From Alphaproteobacteria bacterium (lineage in GTDB: Bacteria > Pseudomonadota > Alphaproteobacteria > UBA3830): a DNA stretch of 11,343 nucleotides. The position numbers were made by a program, and so were the translations under genes. Below are positions 1-6,483 of the stretch, piece after piece; position 1 is the first letter of the stretch, and each line of letters opens with the position of its first letter. The notes beneath the pieces are model-generated. The model worked only from the letters and a program-made list of their open reading frames with translations, did no database searches and was not told the origin of the DNA. Where the stretch lies: the NCBI GenBank assembly GCA_025998735.1, contig BNWJ01000038.1, forward strand, positions 1 through 11,343. The letters are read 5' to 3'.

Positions 1-331
1 ATGCTCATTGTTTATGCTTTGACCGCCGCCGCCTCGACTGTCTCGTCCGTTATCATCTCTATCAAAATGCTCATTGTCTACGGCTTGACCACCGCCGCCT
101 TGACTGCTGCTGCCTTGATTGCCGCCGTTATCACCCTTATCATAAGGCTCGCCATCTATGGTTTTTTCAGCTCTACGGTCTTGTCCGTTATCACCCTTAT
201 CAAAATGCTCATTGTTTATGCTTTGACCGCCGCCGCCTCGACTGTCTCGTCCGTTATCATCTCTATCAAAATGCTCATTGTCTACGGCTTGACCACCGCC
301 GCCTTGACTGCTGCTGCCTTGATTGCCGCCG
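1..331. repeat. 204-bp-period direct repeat with a 127-base identical copy
   Basis: Bases 1-127 recur without a mismatch at 205-331, an offset of 204 bases (68 codons). In the minus-strand protein this is a higher-order repeat of two or three acidic units of 20-25 residues: [22 protein letters not shown] and [11 protein letters not shown], separated by linkers such as GSSSQGGGQ and [11 protein letters not shown]. The first copy touches the window edge, so the array probably continues to the left. The lack of mismatches points to recent duplication or gene conversion. Confidence 0.9.
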
Positions 332-1419
332 CTATCATCCCTATCAAAAGGCTCATTGTCTACGTCTTCTTCATTTTTGCGTTTTTTATTATCACGTTTG
401 TTATTGCTATCGTCAAAATGCTCATCGTCAGATTGTGGCAACGGTGGTACGGGCTTTGGATCTGGATCTAGCCTTGGATCTGGCTCCGGATCTGGATTTG
501 GCTTTGGATCTAGCCTTGGATCTGGCTTTGGATCTAGCCTTGGGTCTGGCTTTGGATCTAGCCTTGGATCTGGCTTTGGCTTTGGATCTGGCTTTGGATC
601 TGGATTTGGATCTGGCTTTGGATCTGGATTTGGCTCTGGATCTAGCTTTGGATCTGGATCTGGATCTGGCTTTGGATCTGGCTTTGGATCTGGCTTTGGA
701 TCTGGCTTTGGATCTAGCACTGGATCTAGCTTTGGATCTGGCTTGGGATCTGGATTTGGCTCTGGCTCTGGATCTGGCTTTGGATCTGGCTTTGGCTCTG
801 GAGCTGGCTTTGGATCTGGGGCTGGCTTTGAATCCTGTTGTCCTTCATCATCCCACTCAGGATGTATTGATTCCGCGTAAACTATTGCGTCAGGTTCTTC
901 GTCGTCCCAGTCTGCATCGCATCCACCTAAAAGTACCAGGTTTATTTTGAACAATCTATTGATTTCCTTTTTCGTTTCGTTAGTATGCTTACCATCATAT
1001 AAATGCAGAAACAGGTCGTGTCCAATTACCATATACTTGTCTTTTATCGACAATCCTGAAGCGTCGTAGCTTACATACGAAGCTTTGATTTCGTTGTCCC
1101 AACCAGTATCCCAGCCAGGATGTATTGATTCCGCGTAAACTTTTGCGTTTGGTTCTTTGTCGTTCCAGTCCGCATCGCATTCATCTAAAAGTATCAGGTT
1201 TATTTTGAATAACCTATTGATTTCCTTTTTTGTTTCGTTAGTATAATTACCACCATATAAATGCAGAAACAGGTCGTGTCCAATTACCATATACTTGTCT
1301 TTTGTCGACAATCCTGAAGCGTCGTAGCTTACATACGAAGCTTCGATATTGAAAAAAAATAAGAAGACAGCCAAAAATGCGTAGTGCAATTCCCTACCTC
1401 GGACACCCCATCTACGCAT
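1..1419 (-). CDS. Predicted exported modular repeat protein, C-terminus beyond window
   Basis: The frame opens at the ATG at 1419 and has no stop through position 1 (473 codons). Residues 1-28 look like a signal peptide: basic start MRRWGVRGR, hydrophobic core [10 protein letters not shown], then NIEAS. Next come two copies of an 86-codon module (about residues 27-107 and 113-193), each with [41 protein letters not shown] and VYAESIHP. Residues 198-322 are a Pro-rich tract of [12 protein letters not shown] units. From about residue 330 there are acidic repeats such as [11 protein letters not shown] joined by Gly/Ser/Gln linkers. The modules differ partly by synonymous changes (ACA/ACG, AGG/AGA, TTA/TTG, GCG/GCA, CCA/CCT), supporting this frame. 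I do not recognise the modules. The layout suggests a surface or secreted protein on a stalk. The ATG lacks a clear ribosome site; the in-frame TTG at 1389, after GAGGTAGGG, would also give a good signal peptide. It follows the putative holin by 31 bases on the same strand, so it may be phage cargo. Confidence 0.75.
   Translation of the reverse strand, partial: MRRWGVRGRELHYAFLAVFLFFFNIEASYVSYDASGLSTKDKYMVIGHDLFLHLYGGNYTNETKKEINRLFKINLILLDECDADWNDKEPNAKVYAESIHPGWDTGWDNEIKASYVSYDASGLSIKDKYMVIGHDLFLHLYDGKHTNETKKEINRLFKINLVLLGGCDADWDDEEPDAIVYAESIHPEWDDEGQQDSKPAPDPKPAPEPKPDPKPDPEPEPNPDPKPDPKLDPVLDPKPDPKPDPKPDPKPDPDPDPKLDPEPNPDPKPDPNPDPKPDPKPKPDPRLDPKPDPRLDPKPDPRLDPKPNPDPEPDPRLDPDPKPVPPLPQSDDEHFDDSNNKRDNKKRKNEEDVDNEPFDRDDSGGNQGSSSQGGGGQAVDNEHFDRDDNGRDSRGGGGQSINNEHFDKGDNGQDRRAEKTIDGEPYDKGDNGGNQGSSSQGGGGQAVDNEHFDRDDNGRDSRGGGGQSINNEH
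454..828. repeat. Hexa/dodecanucleotide array encoding a Pro-rich stalk
   Basis: The plus strand is a run of imperfect GGATCTGGCTTT units. On the minus strand it reads as about 125 codons alternating Pro with Asp, Lys, Glu, Asn or Leu ([19 protein letters not shown]). Such Pro-alternating tracts, as in TonB, form stiff extended spacers. Unit lengths are multiples of three, so gain or loss of units would keep the frame and change only stalk length. Confidence 0.9.
848..1348. repeat. Tandem 258-bp duplication (86-codon module)
   Basis: Two near-identical copies lie at about 848-1090 and 1106-1348, offset by exactly 258 bases. They encode the N-terminal modules of the minus-strand exported protein. 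The copies share long identical blocks, for example around GGTCGTGTCCAATTACCATA, and differ at scattered sites including five synonymous codons, so the duplication is old enough to have diverged slightly in frame. Confidence 0.9.
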
Positions 1420-1422
1420 TTT
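1374..1422. repeat. 11-bp inverted repeat spanning the exported-protein start
   Basis: The arms AAAATGCGTAG (1374-1384) and CTACGCATTTT (1412-1422) are perfect inverted copies around a 27-base loop. On the minus strand the ATG at 1419 lies inside one arm and a GAGGTAGGG purine run lies in the loop. In RNA this could form a hairpin over the start region, or it could be a small palindromic element that supplied the first codons. No long U-run follows, so it is a poor terminator. Confidence 0.6.
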
Positions 1423-1450
1423 AGCAAAAACAAATTAACAAAACGTAAAA

Positions 1451-1810
1451 TTACTGTGAGTTTAGCTTTTCTAGTATTCTGGATGAGATTCTGTCGTCCT
1501 TGTCTTTGCTTCCGCGGGATGACCCGAACTCAAAACTGTACGCGTCTTTCAGACATGCGCCGAAAATTCCTGACACCGTTGATATAATTCCAACCACTTC
1601 GCCGGGTAGATCTCCCTTGTAAGAAGTGAGCATCAGCAGGCAGAATATCAAGCCCAACGCTGCTCCGATTACCATTATGTTTAATCTTTTGTTTCTGCTG
1701 TGGGCGTTTATTACTGGGATATTTCCACCGTCCGGCACTCCGTTCTTTTTTATTTTTTCTCCGGAAGTTTCTGTGGAATCTAAAACTATTTTTTCCAAAA
1801 TATCTTTCAT
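1451..1810 (-). CDS. Putative phage holin, two membrane segments
   Basis: This 119-residue protein has a polar N-terminus (1-40) and two predicted membrane segments at about 44-62 (IMVIGAALGLIFCLLMLTS) and 70-87 (GEVVGIISTVSGIFGACL). These are followed by YSFEFGSSRGSKDKD and a charged tail. An aromatic/FGSS-x-GS segment before a Lys-rich tail is, as I recall, common in small phage membrane proteins annotated as holins. A holin permeabilises the inner membrane at the end of infection so that the lysin reaches the wall. It sits directly after the SleB-type lysin: the ATG at 1810 is 10 bases past the lysin stop, and its ribosome site AGGAGAAG overlaps that stop. Position and topology carry the call; an unrelated small membrane protein is possible. 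Confidence 0.6.
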   Translation of the reverse strand: MKDILEKIVLDSTETSGEKIKKNGVPDGGNIPVINAHSRNKRLNIMVIGAALGLIFCLLMLTSYKGDLPGEVVGIISTVSGIFGACLKDAYSFEFGSSRGSKDKDDRISSRILEKLNSQ

Positions 1811-1820
1811 TTTTCTTCTC

Positions 1821-2234
1821 CTATTTCTTTAATTCATAAAAATAATGTGATCCCAATATTCTTTTCGGCTGCATATATGCCGCCCAGTATGGTTTTATAC
1901 ATTTTTGATGATAATGATCGCAGCCATCTGTTATATCCGGCCATCTTTCCACCAAAACGTTTTTCGCAACTTCTATGCATTTTCTAAAAATTGCACAATT
2001 GCCTATTTGTTCTGTGATTTTTTTGTGGTTTGGATCGTTTTTGTTCCAGCAAGAAAATTGATATGGCGCTTTGCACACATCGTGTATTGTTTCTGCGAAT
2101 TTCTTGTTTTTTCGATTTACCACGACGTTTGCAACGGCAATAAACGATAATACTCCATATTTGTAAAATTCTCCTCTTGCTTCTCCATAAATTGTTCTGG
2201 ATAGAGTATCCAGATCCTGTTCTGTAAATTTCAT
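1821..2234 (-). CDS. SleB-type cell wall hydrolase, phage endolysin
   Basis: This 137-residue protein covers a whole Hydrolase_2/SleB domain and little else. LSRTIYGEARGE (11-22) contains the presumed catalytic Glu18. It is followed by the core helix SFIAVANVVVNR (30-41), the segment FAETIHDVC (46-54), and the family signature PYQFSCWNKNDPN (57-69). A second Cys/His-rich stretch, CDHYHQKC, lies near the C-terminus. The family cleaves peptidoglycan glycan strands. There is no signal peptide, so export probably depends on the holin encoded next. Its ATG overlaps the stop of the upstream 302-codon gene by four bases (ATGA), implying coupled translation. Size and context fit a prophage endolysin rather than a sporulation enzyme. 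Confidence 0.92.
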   Translation of the reverse strand: MKFTEQDLDTLSRTIYGEARGEFYKYGVLSFIAVANVVVNRKNKKFAETIHDVCKAPYQFSCWNKNDPNHKKITEQIGNCAIFRKCIEVAKNVLVERWPDITDGCDHYHQKCIKPYWAAYMQPKRILGSHYFYELKK

Positions 2235-3139
2235 TGTGTATCATTCCTTATAAAATTGATTGTTATTAAATTTGTATTTTGTATGTGAATTAAACTCGAG
2301 CTTTTATAACTTTTAGAATCTCCATTCGTAACATCTTTTAACGCTATCGTACAAAGTCCATTTTTTATATCATCGTATAGATTTGTCTTTTGTTCTTCCT
2401 TAATGCCTTTTAATCCCACAAATGGCGTTCCACTTTTCAATAATTGATCTGCAAATGGGTTTATTCCATGAGATATTAATGTGGTCATTTGGTTTATTAT
2501 TATGGACGTAATTTTTGAGTCCGCGGCGGTTTGAAAAACACACAATTCTATGTTTTTCGGATGCGTTCCATATTCGTAAAATCCACCATATGGATAAATC
2601 TTAAGTGAGGCTTTTCCGGAAGAACCTTCGTCACGCAAAAACTCTCCCAAAGCAGAGACATATTTCTCTATTATTGGTGCCCCAACTGTCATAAAATCCT
2701 TTTCGAACAATATGTTATCTTTTTTTTCAAAGTCCATAACGTAGTCATCAAATGACCTATCAAAAAAGATATTTCTTTCATTTTCCGTAATATATTCTCC
2801 GGAATTTTCGAAGAAAATAGTTACTTTCGAGCAGAAAGAATTATGATTTTTTATGCCAGAATTACCATCGATTATTGGCGATTTATATATGCTATTTTTT
2901 CCGAGACTTTTGCTGTTTTCAATGCGCTCCACAAATGCAGATGACTCTATTTTTTCGCAACTAATGCTTGCGTTTAGTGAAACGCTATCAGGCCAAGAAT
3001 CAAGTAATTTTACCATACAGTTATCGTTTCCCATTTCCAGCGTAACGGAGGATTTTATATTTTCTTCCGTATCGTGAACTTCTGTGAAATCACGAATATA
3101 TCCTTTTGAAATTGACCTTATTCCTTTCGACAAAAACAT
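2231..3139 (-). CDS. Hypothetical phage late protein, 302 residues
   Basis: I do not recognise this protein. It starts at the ATG at 3139 behind a strong ribosome site (AAAGGAGGA), 15 bases after the stop of the hub-like gene, and overlaps the lysin start by four bases. It has no signal peptide or membrane segment. The composition is soluble and Ser/Asn/Ile-rich, with segments such as ASLKIYPYGGFYEYGTHP and SGTPFVGLKGI in the second half. Lying between a hub-like tail protein and the lysis genes, it is where tail-tip, receptor-binding or assembly proteins are often encoded, so a tail-associated structural role is plausible. That is inference from position only. The frame is well supported by the overlaps and ribosome site. 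Confidence 0.8.
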   Translation of the reverse strand: MFLSKGIRSISKGYIRDFTEVHDTEENIKSSVTLEMGNDNCMVKLLDSWPDSVSLNASISCEKIESSAFVERIENSKSLGKNSIYKSPIIDGNSGIKNHNSFCSKVTIFFENSGEYITENERNIFFDRSFDDYVMDFEKKDNILFEKDFMTVGAPIIEKYVSALGEFLRDEGSSGKASLKIYPYGGFYEYGTHPKNIELCVFQTAADSKITSIIINQMTTLISHGINPFADQLLKSGTPFVGLKGIKEEQKTNLYDDIKNGLCTIALKDVTNGDSKSYKSSSLIHIQNTNLITINFIRNDTQ

Positions 3140-3154
3140 CGTCTTTCCTCCTTT

Positions 3155-4918
3155 CTATACCAAGATATCCGGTATTTGATAGTCCTTTGTTATGACTCTC
3201 ATGGTGCTTAATGGATGCAACATAATCTTGATTTTTGTCGGGTATTTTCTCAATTCTGATTTCAATTCGGCAGGAGTTTTTGCTTTAATTTTCGATAGTA
3301 ATTCCTCCTGTTCTTCCGGCATATTTGCAACTGATATTTTCATAACTATGTCTTCTTTATTCATTTTTGGTGTGTCGTTTGCTATTTGTAATTGGTGAAA
3401 ATATTCGTTTAATTTCTCCGGAGGGATTTCGTTTAATCCATCCAAATTACAGCAAATCGTGATGTTTAAAGTTCTGCAATCGCAATCCGCGAAGAACACA
3501 ATTTTTGTGATTTTTCCGCAGATGGATCCTCCGGGAAATCGGTTATCGATTAGCGTTACTTGGTCATCTAAAGTTGTATCCATAAAATCTTTTGCGCATA
3601 CGCTAAAGTCAATTTCCACATATCTTGAAGAATAATTTATTAGCGCGATTGCCTTCTGGACTGCGTAACGAATTGCGTTTTTTCCGCGATCTGTTCCGAA
3701 GAAAGAAGACGCCGATTCATCCGGAAGAGCGTCAGGAATTTTCGATAAAAACTTCCATTTCGCTTCGTCGAATTTATCCTCCGAAATATGCGATTCCACA
3801 CATTCGAATAAGCATTCTCCATGTAAAACCTTTTGGCAACATCCGTAGTAGCAGAAGTAATTCCATCTCTGATATTCCTTTGGCAATTGCAGTGAATTAA
3901 GTTTTATGTGAACGTCTTTTTCTCGACCATGTTTTACTTTTGTATTCACGACTTTTAGCGTTATATTTTCCTTTCGTTTCTGTTTGTAATGCCAATTTAT
4001 TAGCATTCGTCCTTCGAAATAAAATCTTTTGAATCTTACGGACATTTTTGGCTTCGATGCACTCTTCTCGACGACGAATTCCCTCGATACCTGCGGAAAA
4101 CTAAAAAAATGTGCGTTTTGAACCGGAGAAATTCTCTTTATTTTACAATTCGCTAGCTCATATCCGCTATTTCCAGAAAATTCACAAATATTTTCCATTG
4201 CCGTTCCAATATCAGTGTATGAGCTTACAATTGAGTTTTTGAAATTCGCGGCGATCAGTGGATATAAATCGATGCAACCATATAAATGTTGAACCCAGTT
4301 GGCGCCGATGCTTATGTTTATGTTTTTGTATGGCTCGCGAAATAATTTCACCCGAAATGAATTTTGGATTATATGCTTTTGATTTGCCTCGAAATTTTTC
4401 GTTCCATGATTTATGTCCGATAACGATAATTTCCCATTTTTCATGTTCCAGTAGAAAACCTTGCGATCTCCCTCGAGAAAAACCGTCGGATTATTGATGT
4501 CCTTGGACGAAAAAAACAACTCATCAAAGTTCGTCGAGCTATCAAGCAGTTTGTGCTGGTCGATAATTTTACGCTGCTCAAGATTTGTTCTGCAAAAATC
4601 GTTTAATTGATCCTGATAATTATCCGGCTCAGAAATAAATTCCAACTTCAGACAACTATTTCCCAAACCAATCGGAAAAGACACCAAGCGACCGGAGAAA
4701 ATTGTTTCTATGTTATTGTTTTCCTTGCTTTTTTGAATTCCTATTTTCGCATATTTTTTGTTCGCTAAAAACTCGGTGCTTTTGGCGAAAATAATTACTT
4801 TGGCGGAAGCGAATCCACATTCGCGATGAATAATTTCCAGCGATATCATCTGTTCGTCGCCACGCCATGAGTTTTTCTCTTCGTGAAATGAAGAACTCCA
4901 ATCAAATATTAATTTCAT
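3155..4918 (-). CDS. Putative phage tail hub / baseplate-like protein
   Basis: This 587-residue protein is counted from the ATG at 4918 (MKLIFDWSSS), which is preceded by GAGAGATTAAAG. An upstream in-frame ATG at 5008 would run into the divergent transporter gene. The N-terminal part (to about residue 95) contains IFSGRLVSFPIG, like the beta-barrel domains of tail hubs. Near the C-terminus, residues 421-490 hold INYSSRYVEIDFSV, then RFPGGSICGKITKI and LNITICC. As far as I recall, a PGG-x-x-x-GK-(V/I)-T signature occurs in large tail-hub-like proteins of alphaproteobacterial prophages. A Cys cluster at 356-373 (C-x3-CC-x7-C-x3-C) is unusual for a virion protein. It lies first in the distal minus-strand block, after the inserted transporter. 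Hub assignment is by weak similarity and context; a host-range tail-tip role is the alternative. Confidence 0.6.
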   Translation of the reverse strand: MKLIFDWSSSFHEEKNSWRGDEQMISLEIIHRECGFASAKVIIFAKSTEFLANKKYAKIGIQKSKENNNIETIFSGRLVSFPIGLGNSCLKLEFISEPDNYQDQLNDFCRTNLEQRKIIDQHKLLDSSTNFDELFFSSKDINNPTVFLEGDRKVFYWNMKNGKLSLSDINHGTKNFEANQKHIIQNSFRVKLFREPYKNINISIGANWVQHLYGCIDLYPLIAANFKNSIVSSYTDIGTAMENICEFSGNSGYELANCKIKRISPVQNAHFFSFPQVSREFVVEKSASKPKMSVRFKRFYFEGRMLINWHYKQKRKENITLKVVNTKVKHGREKDVHIKLNSLQLPKEYQRWNYFCYYGCCQKVLHGECLFECVESHISEDKFDEAKWKFLSKIPDALPDESASSFFGTDRGKNAIRYAVQKAIALINYSSRYVEIDFSVCAKDFMDTTLDDQVTLIDNRFPGGSICGKITKIVFFADCDCRTLNITICCNLDGLNEIPPEKLNEYFHQLQIANDTPKMNKEDIVMKISVANMPEEQEELLSKIKAKTPAELKSELRKYPTKIKIMLHPLSTMRVITKDYQIPDILV

Positions 4919-4972
4919 CTTTAATCTCTCGTAAAAAAAACGTAGTATATGCACATATAGAAGTGGGGACTT
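4919..4972. promoter_or_regulatory. Divergent intergenic region with TATATG-CA-CATATA palindrome
   Basis: These 54 bases separate the starts of the minus-strand hub-like gene and the plus-strand transporter, so two outward promoters are expected here. A perfect inverted repeat TATATG-CA-CATATA lies at 4946-4959 and could be an operator. On the minus strand TATACT (4949-4944) resembles a -10 box, but no good -35 box is seen. On the plus strand GGGGA (4965-4969) serves as the transporter's ribosome site. Confidence 0.35.
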
Positions 4973-5857
4973 ATGTCCAGTTTTTTTAGTAAAAAAGGTT
5001 ATTATCAAGGAATTTTTTTCCTTCTATTGATGATGTTGGTGAGCTGTGCCAATGATGTCATTGCCAAACATGTTGGTGGACGCCTCGATCCGATAGAAGT
5101 CACTTTCTTTAGATTCTTTTTCAGTTTCATAACTCTTCTTCCATTTGTGATTACCCGTGGTTGCAGTATTTTTAAAACATCAAATCTACAGACAAATATC
5201 CTAAGAGGTGTTTGGGGAGCTGCAAGTTTTTGTCTGTATACTTATTCATTGGTCCAAATAAAGCTCGTGGAAATTGTGGCAATTATGTGGACAATCCCAC
5301 TGTTTGTGCTTGTTTTATCTATGTTTTTCCTTAACGAACGCGTTAACTGCACAAGATGGATTGCCACACTTATCGGCTTTTTTGGTTTGGCGTTTATAAC
5401 TTTGTATAACAACGAATCCTCTTTTTCGTTCAGGTTTGCATATATAATGCCGGTTGCATCAGCATTCATGTTTGCGGTGCAGGATGTTATGGTAAAAAAA
5501 ATGCTGGACAACGATGACAGAATTACCATGCTACTGTACTTCGCCATCGTAACCAGCATTCTTACTTTTCCTCTTGCGCTTTTAGTTTGGAAAACACCGA
5601 CATTATTCGAAGCATCGCTGCTATTGTTGTTTGGATCTTTCGCAAATCTAATGCAATATTTTATTTTCCGCGCGTTTGAAGCAACGGATCTATCTGCACT
5701 GGCTCCCTTTAGATATGTGGAATTTTTAGTGTCAGCATTAATGGGATTCATATTTTTCAGCGAAATCCCTGGTCTAAATGTTTTTGTCGGAGCTGTCATT
5801 TTAATTCCTACTACCTTATATCTAGCCTATACCGAGTGTGTGCCACACGCGCATTAA
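4973..5857 (+). CDS. EamA-family drug/metabolite (DMT) transporter
   Basis: This 294-residue inner-membrane protein has about ten hydrophobic segments in two EamA halves. The first half has GIFFLLLMMLVSCANDVIAKH and ends in VLSMFFLNERVNCTRW plus a Gly-rich helix IGFFGLAFIT. The second begins near FAYIMPVASAFMFAVQDVMVKK and ends in PFRYVEFLVSALMGFIFFSEIPG and VFVGAVILIP. The F-(L/S)-(N/S)-E motif before each last hairpin is typical of the family. DMT carriers move small metabolites; some intracellular alphaproteobacteria use relatives to take up S-adenosylmethionine, but substrate cannot be read here. It is the only gene on the plus strand and lies inside the phage late region, diverging from the hub-like gene and converging on the 170-residue gene. 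The ATG at 4973 follows GGGGA. It is complete, with no frameshift. Confidence 0.92.
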   Translation: MSSFFSKKGYYQGIFFLLLMMLVSCANDVIAKHVGGRLDPIEVTFFRFFFSFITLLPFVITRGCSIFKTSNLQTNILRGVWGAASFCLYTYSLVQIKLVEIVAIMWTIPLFVLVLSMFFLNERVNCTRWIATLIGFFGLAFITLYNNESSFSFRFAYIMPVASAFMFAVQDVMVKKMLDNDDRITMLLYFAIVTSILTFPLALLVWKTPTLFEASLLLLFGSFANLMQYFIFRAFEATDLSALAPFRYVEFLVSALMGFIFFSEIPGLNVFVGAVILIPTTLYLAYTECVPHAH

Positions 5858-5874
5858 CGGTGATTGCATCACTG
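5858..5874 (+). terminator. Weak hairpin directly after the transporter stop
   Basis: CGGTGAT-TGC-ATCACTG can form a seven-pair stem (one G-U pair) immediately after the TAA at 5855-5857, followed only by GCATTT. It may help end transporter transcripts in the 112-base convergent gap, but lacks a real U-run. The rest of the gap (to 5969) shows no gene that I can support. Confidence 0.3.
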
Positions 5875-5969
5875 GCATTTACTCGTATCGAAGCAACTTC
5901 AACATGTGCAAGCACAACTCGCATACCTTCCGGAAGGTTTAGAAAATGGATCCAATGTCACGTTGGCAC

Positions 5970-6482
5970 TCACTCTTCCAGGATTATTTTCCATCCGCCG
6001 TTCATGTTCCATTCGTTTGTTTCGAGAGAGAAATCCACCACCGTCATAACTAGCCACGGACGAAAGCTCACAAATATTTTCTCGTCGTACATCTTTGGAA
6101 GTTTTACTTCGTTGCTGTTATCATCGAAATCGAATTTCACGGAATCTCCAGAGGCTTTCATGGCATTTATGGAGTCTTTTACAGGCGGTCTTATCAGCGT
6201 TGTTTTTTGTTCTCCTGGATTAATCGATTGCCAAAGATTTTGTATGCATCCGACATTTATTGATGATCCAATCCATAGGCCTTCGATAATTGGAGAGTTT
6301 ATATCTTTGCATGATATGACGCTCCTGTATTTTTTATTTCCAGACGCTTCCAGAAATAATAGATCTCCATTTACGGTTTTTTTGAATTCTCCGTTGGGAA
6401 TGGGATGCAACTCCTGCGTGCAATTTCGCGCGCTTTCCGGAGGCAATCCCAAAACTCCCAGTATTAAATTTGTTTCACTCAT
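5970..6482 (-). CDS. Phage tail-region protein, 170 residues, function unknown
   Basis: This 170-residue protein starts at the ATG at 6482, one base after the stop of the 40-codon ORF. Visible landmarks are SARNCTQELHPIPNGEFKK (18-36), TVNGDLLFLEASGNKKYRS, CKDINSPIIEGLWIGSS, and a C-terminal RPWLVMTVVDFS followed by NEWNMNGGWKIILEE. From memory, this pattern (R-x-x-TQ-x-L-x-P, NG-x-L, GLW-x-G, RP-x-L-x-M-x-V, EW) resembles a family of short structural proteins in alphaproteobacterial prophages, but I cannot name it or verify the match. It follows the tail terminator, the position usually held by the major tail tube gene, so a tube or tube-adjacent role is possible. It is the last gene before the inserted transporter. 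Confidence 0.65.
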   Translation of the reverse strand: MSETNLILGVLGLPPESARNCTQELHPIPNGEFKKTVNGDLLFLEASGNKKYRSVISCKDINSPIIEGLWIGSSINVGCIQNLWQSINPGEQKTTLIRPPVKDSINAMKASGDSVKFDFDDNSNEVKLPKMYDEKIFVSFRPWLVMTVVDFSLETNEWNMNGGWKIILEE

Positions 6483-6483
6483 T

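Noticed and set aside
1..471. Plus-strand frame with hydrophobic repeats ([12 protein letters not shown]) that could look like a membrane protein
   Set aside because: It is the exact complement frame of the acidic repeats and stops at the Pro-rich array. The minus frame continues through array, modules and signal peptide.
454..828. Possible CRISPR array
   Set aside because: Units of 6 or 12 bases are contiguous and imperfect, with no unique spacers of constant length and no cas genes.
323..880. Plus-strand frame of Gly-Phe-Gly-Ser repeats (185 codons), glycine-rich protein-like
   Set aside because: It is antisense to the exported protein; the repeat DNA opens several frames. It has no ribosome site or signal, and its ends break off where the modular minus-strand protein continues coherently.
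435..950. Plus-strand frame of Leu-Ala-Leu-Asp repeats (171 codons)
   Set aside because: Same repeat read in another frame; hydrophobic-acidic low complexity without any start signal, opposite to the supported gene.
5242..5799. Minus-strand 185-codon frame inside the transporter
   Set aside because: Antisense to an intact EamA transporter; no ribosome site or domain.
5864..5980. Short plus-strand stretch with a faint likeness to the end of a copper-chaperone domain (LPEGLENGSNVTLALTLPG)
   Set aside because: Too short, no copper ligands, and runs into antisense of the 170-residue gene; chance is the simpler explanation.
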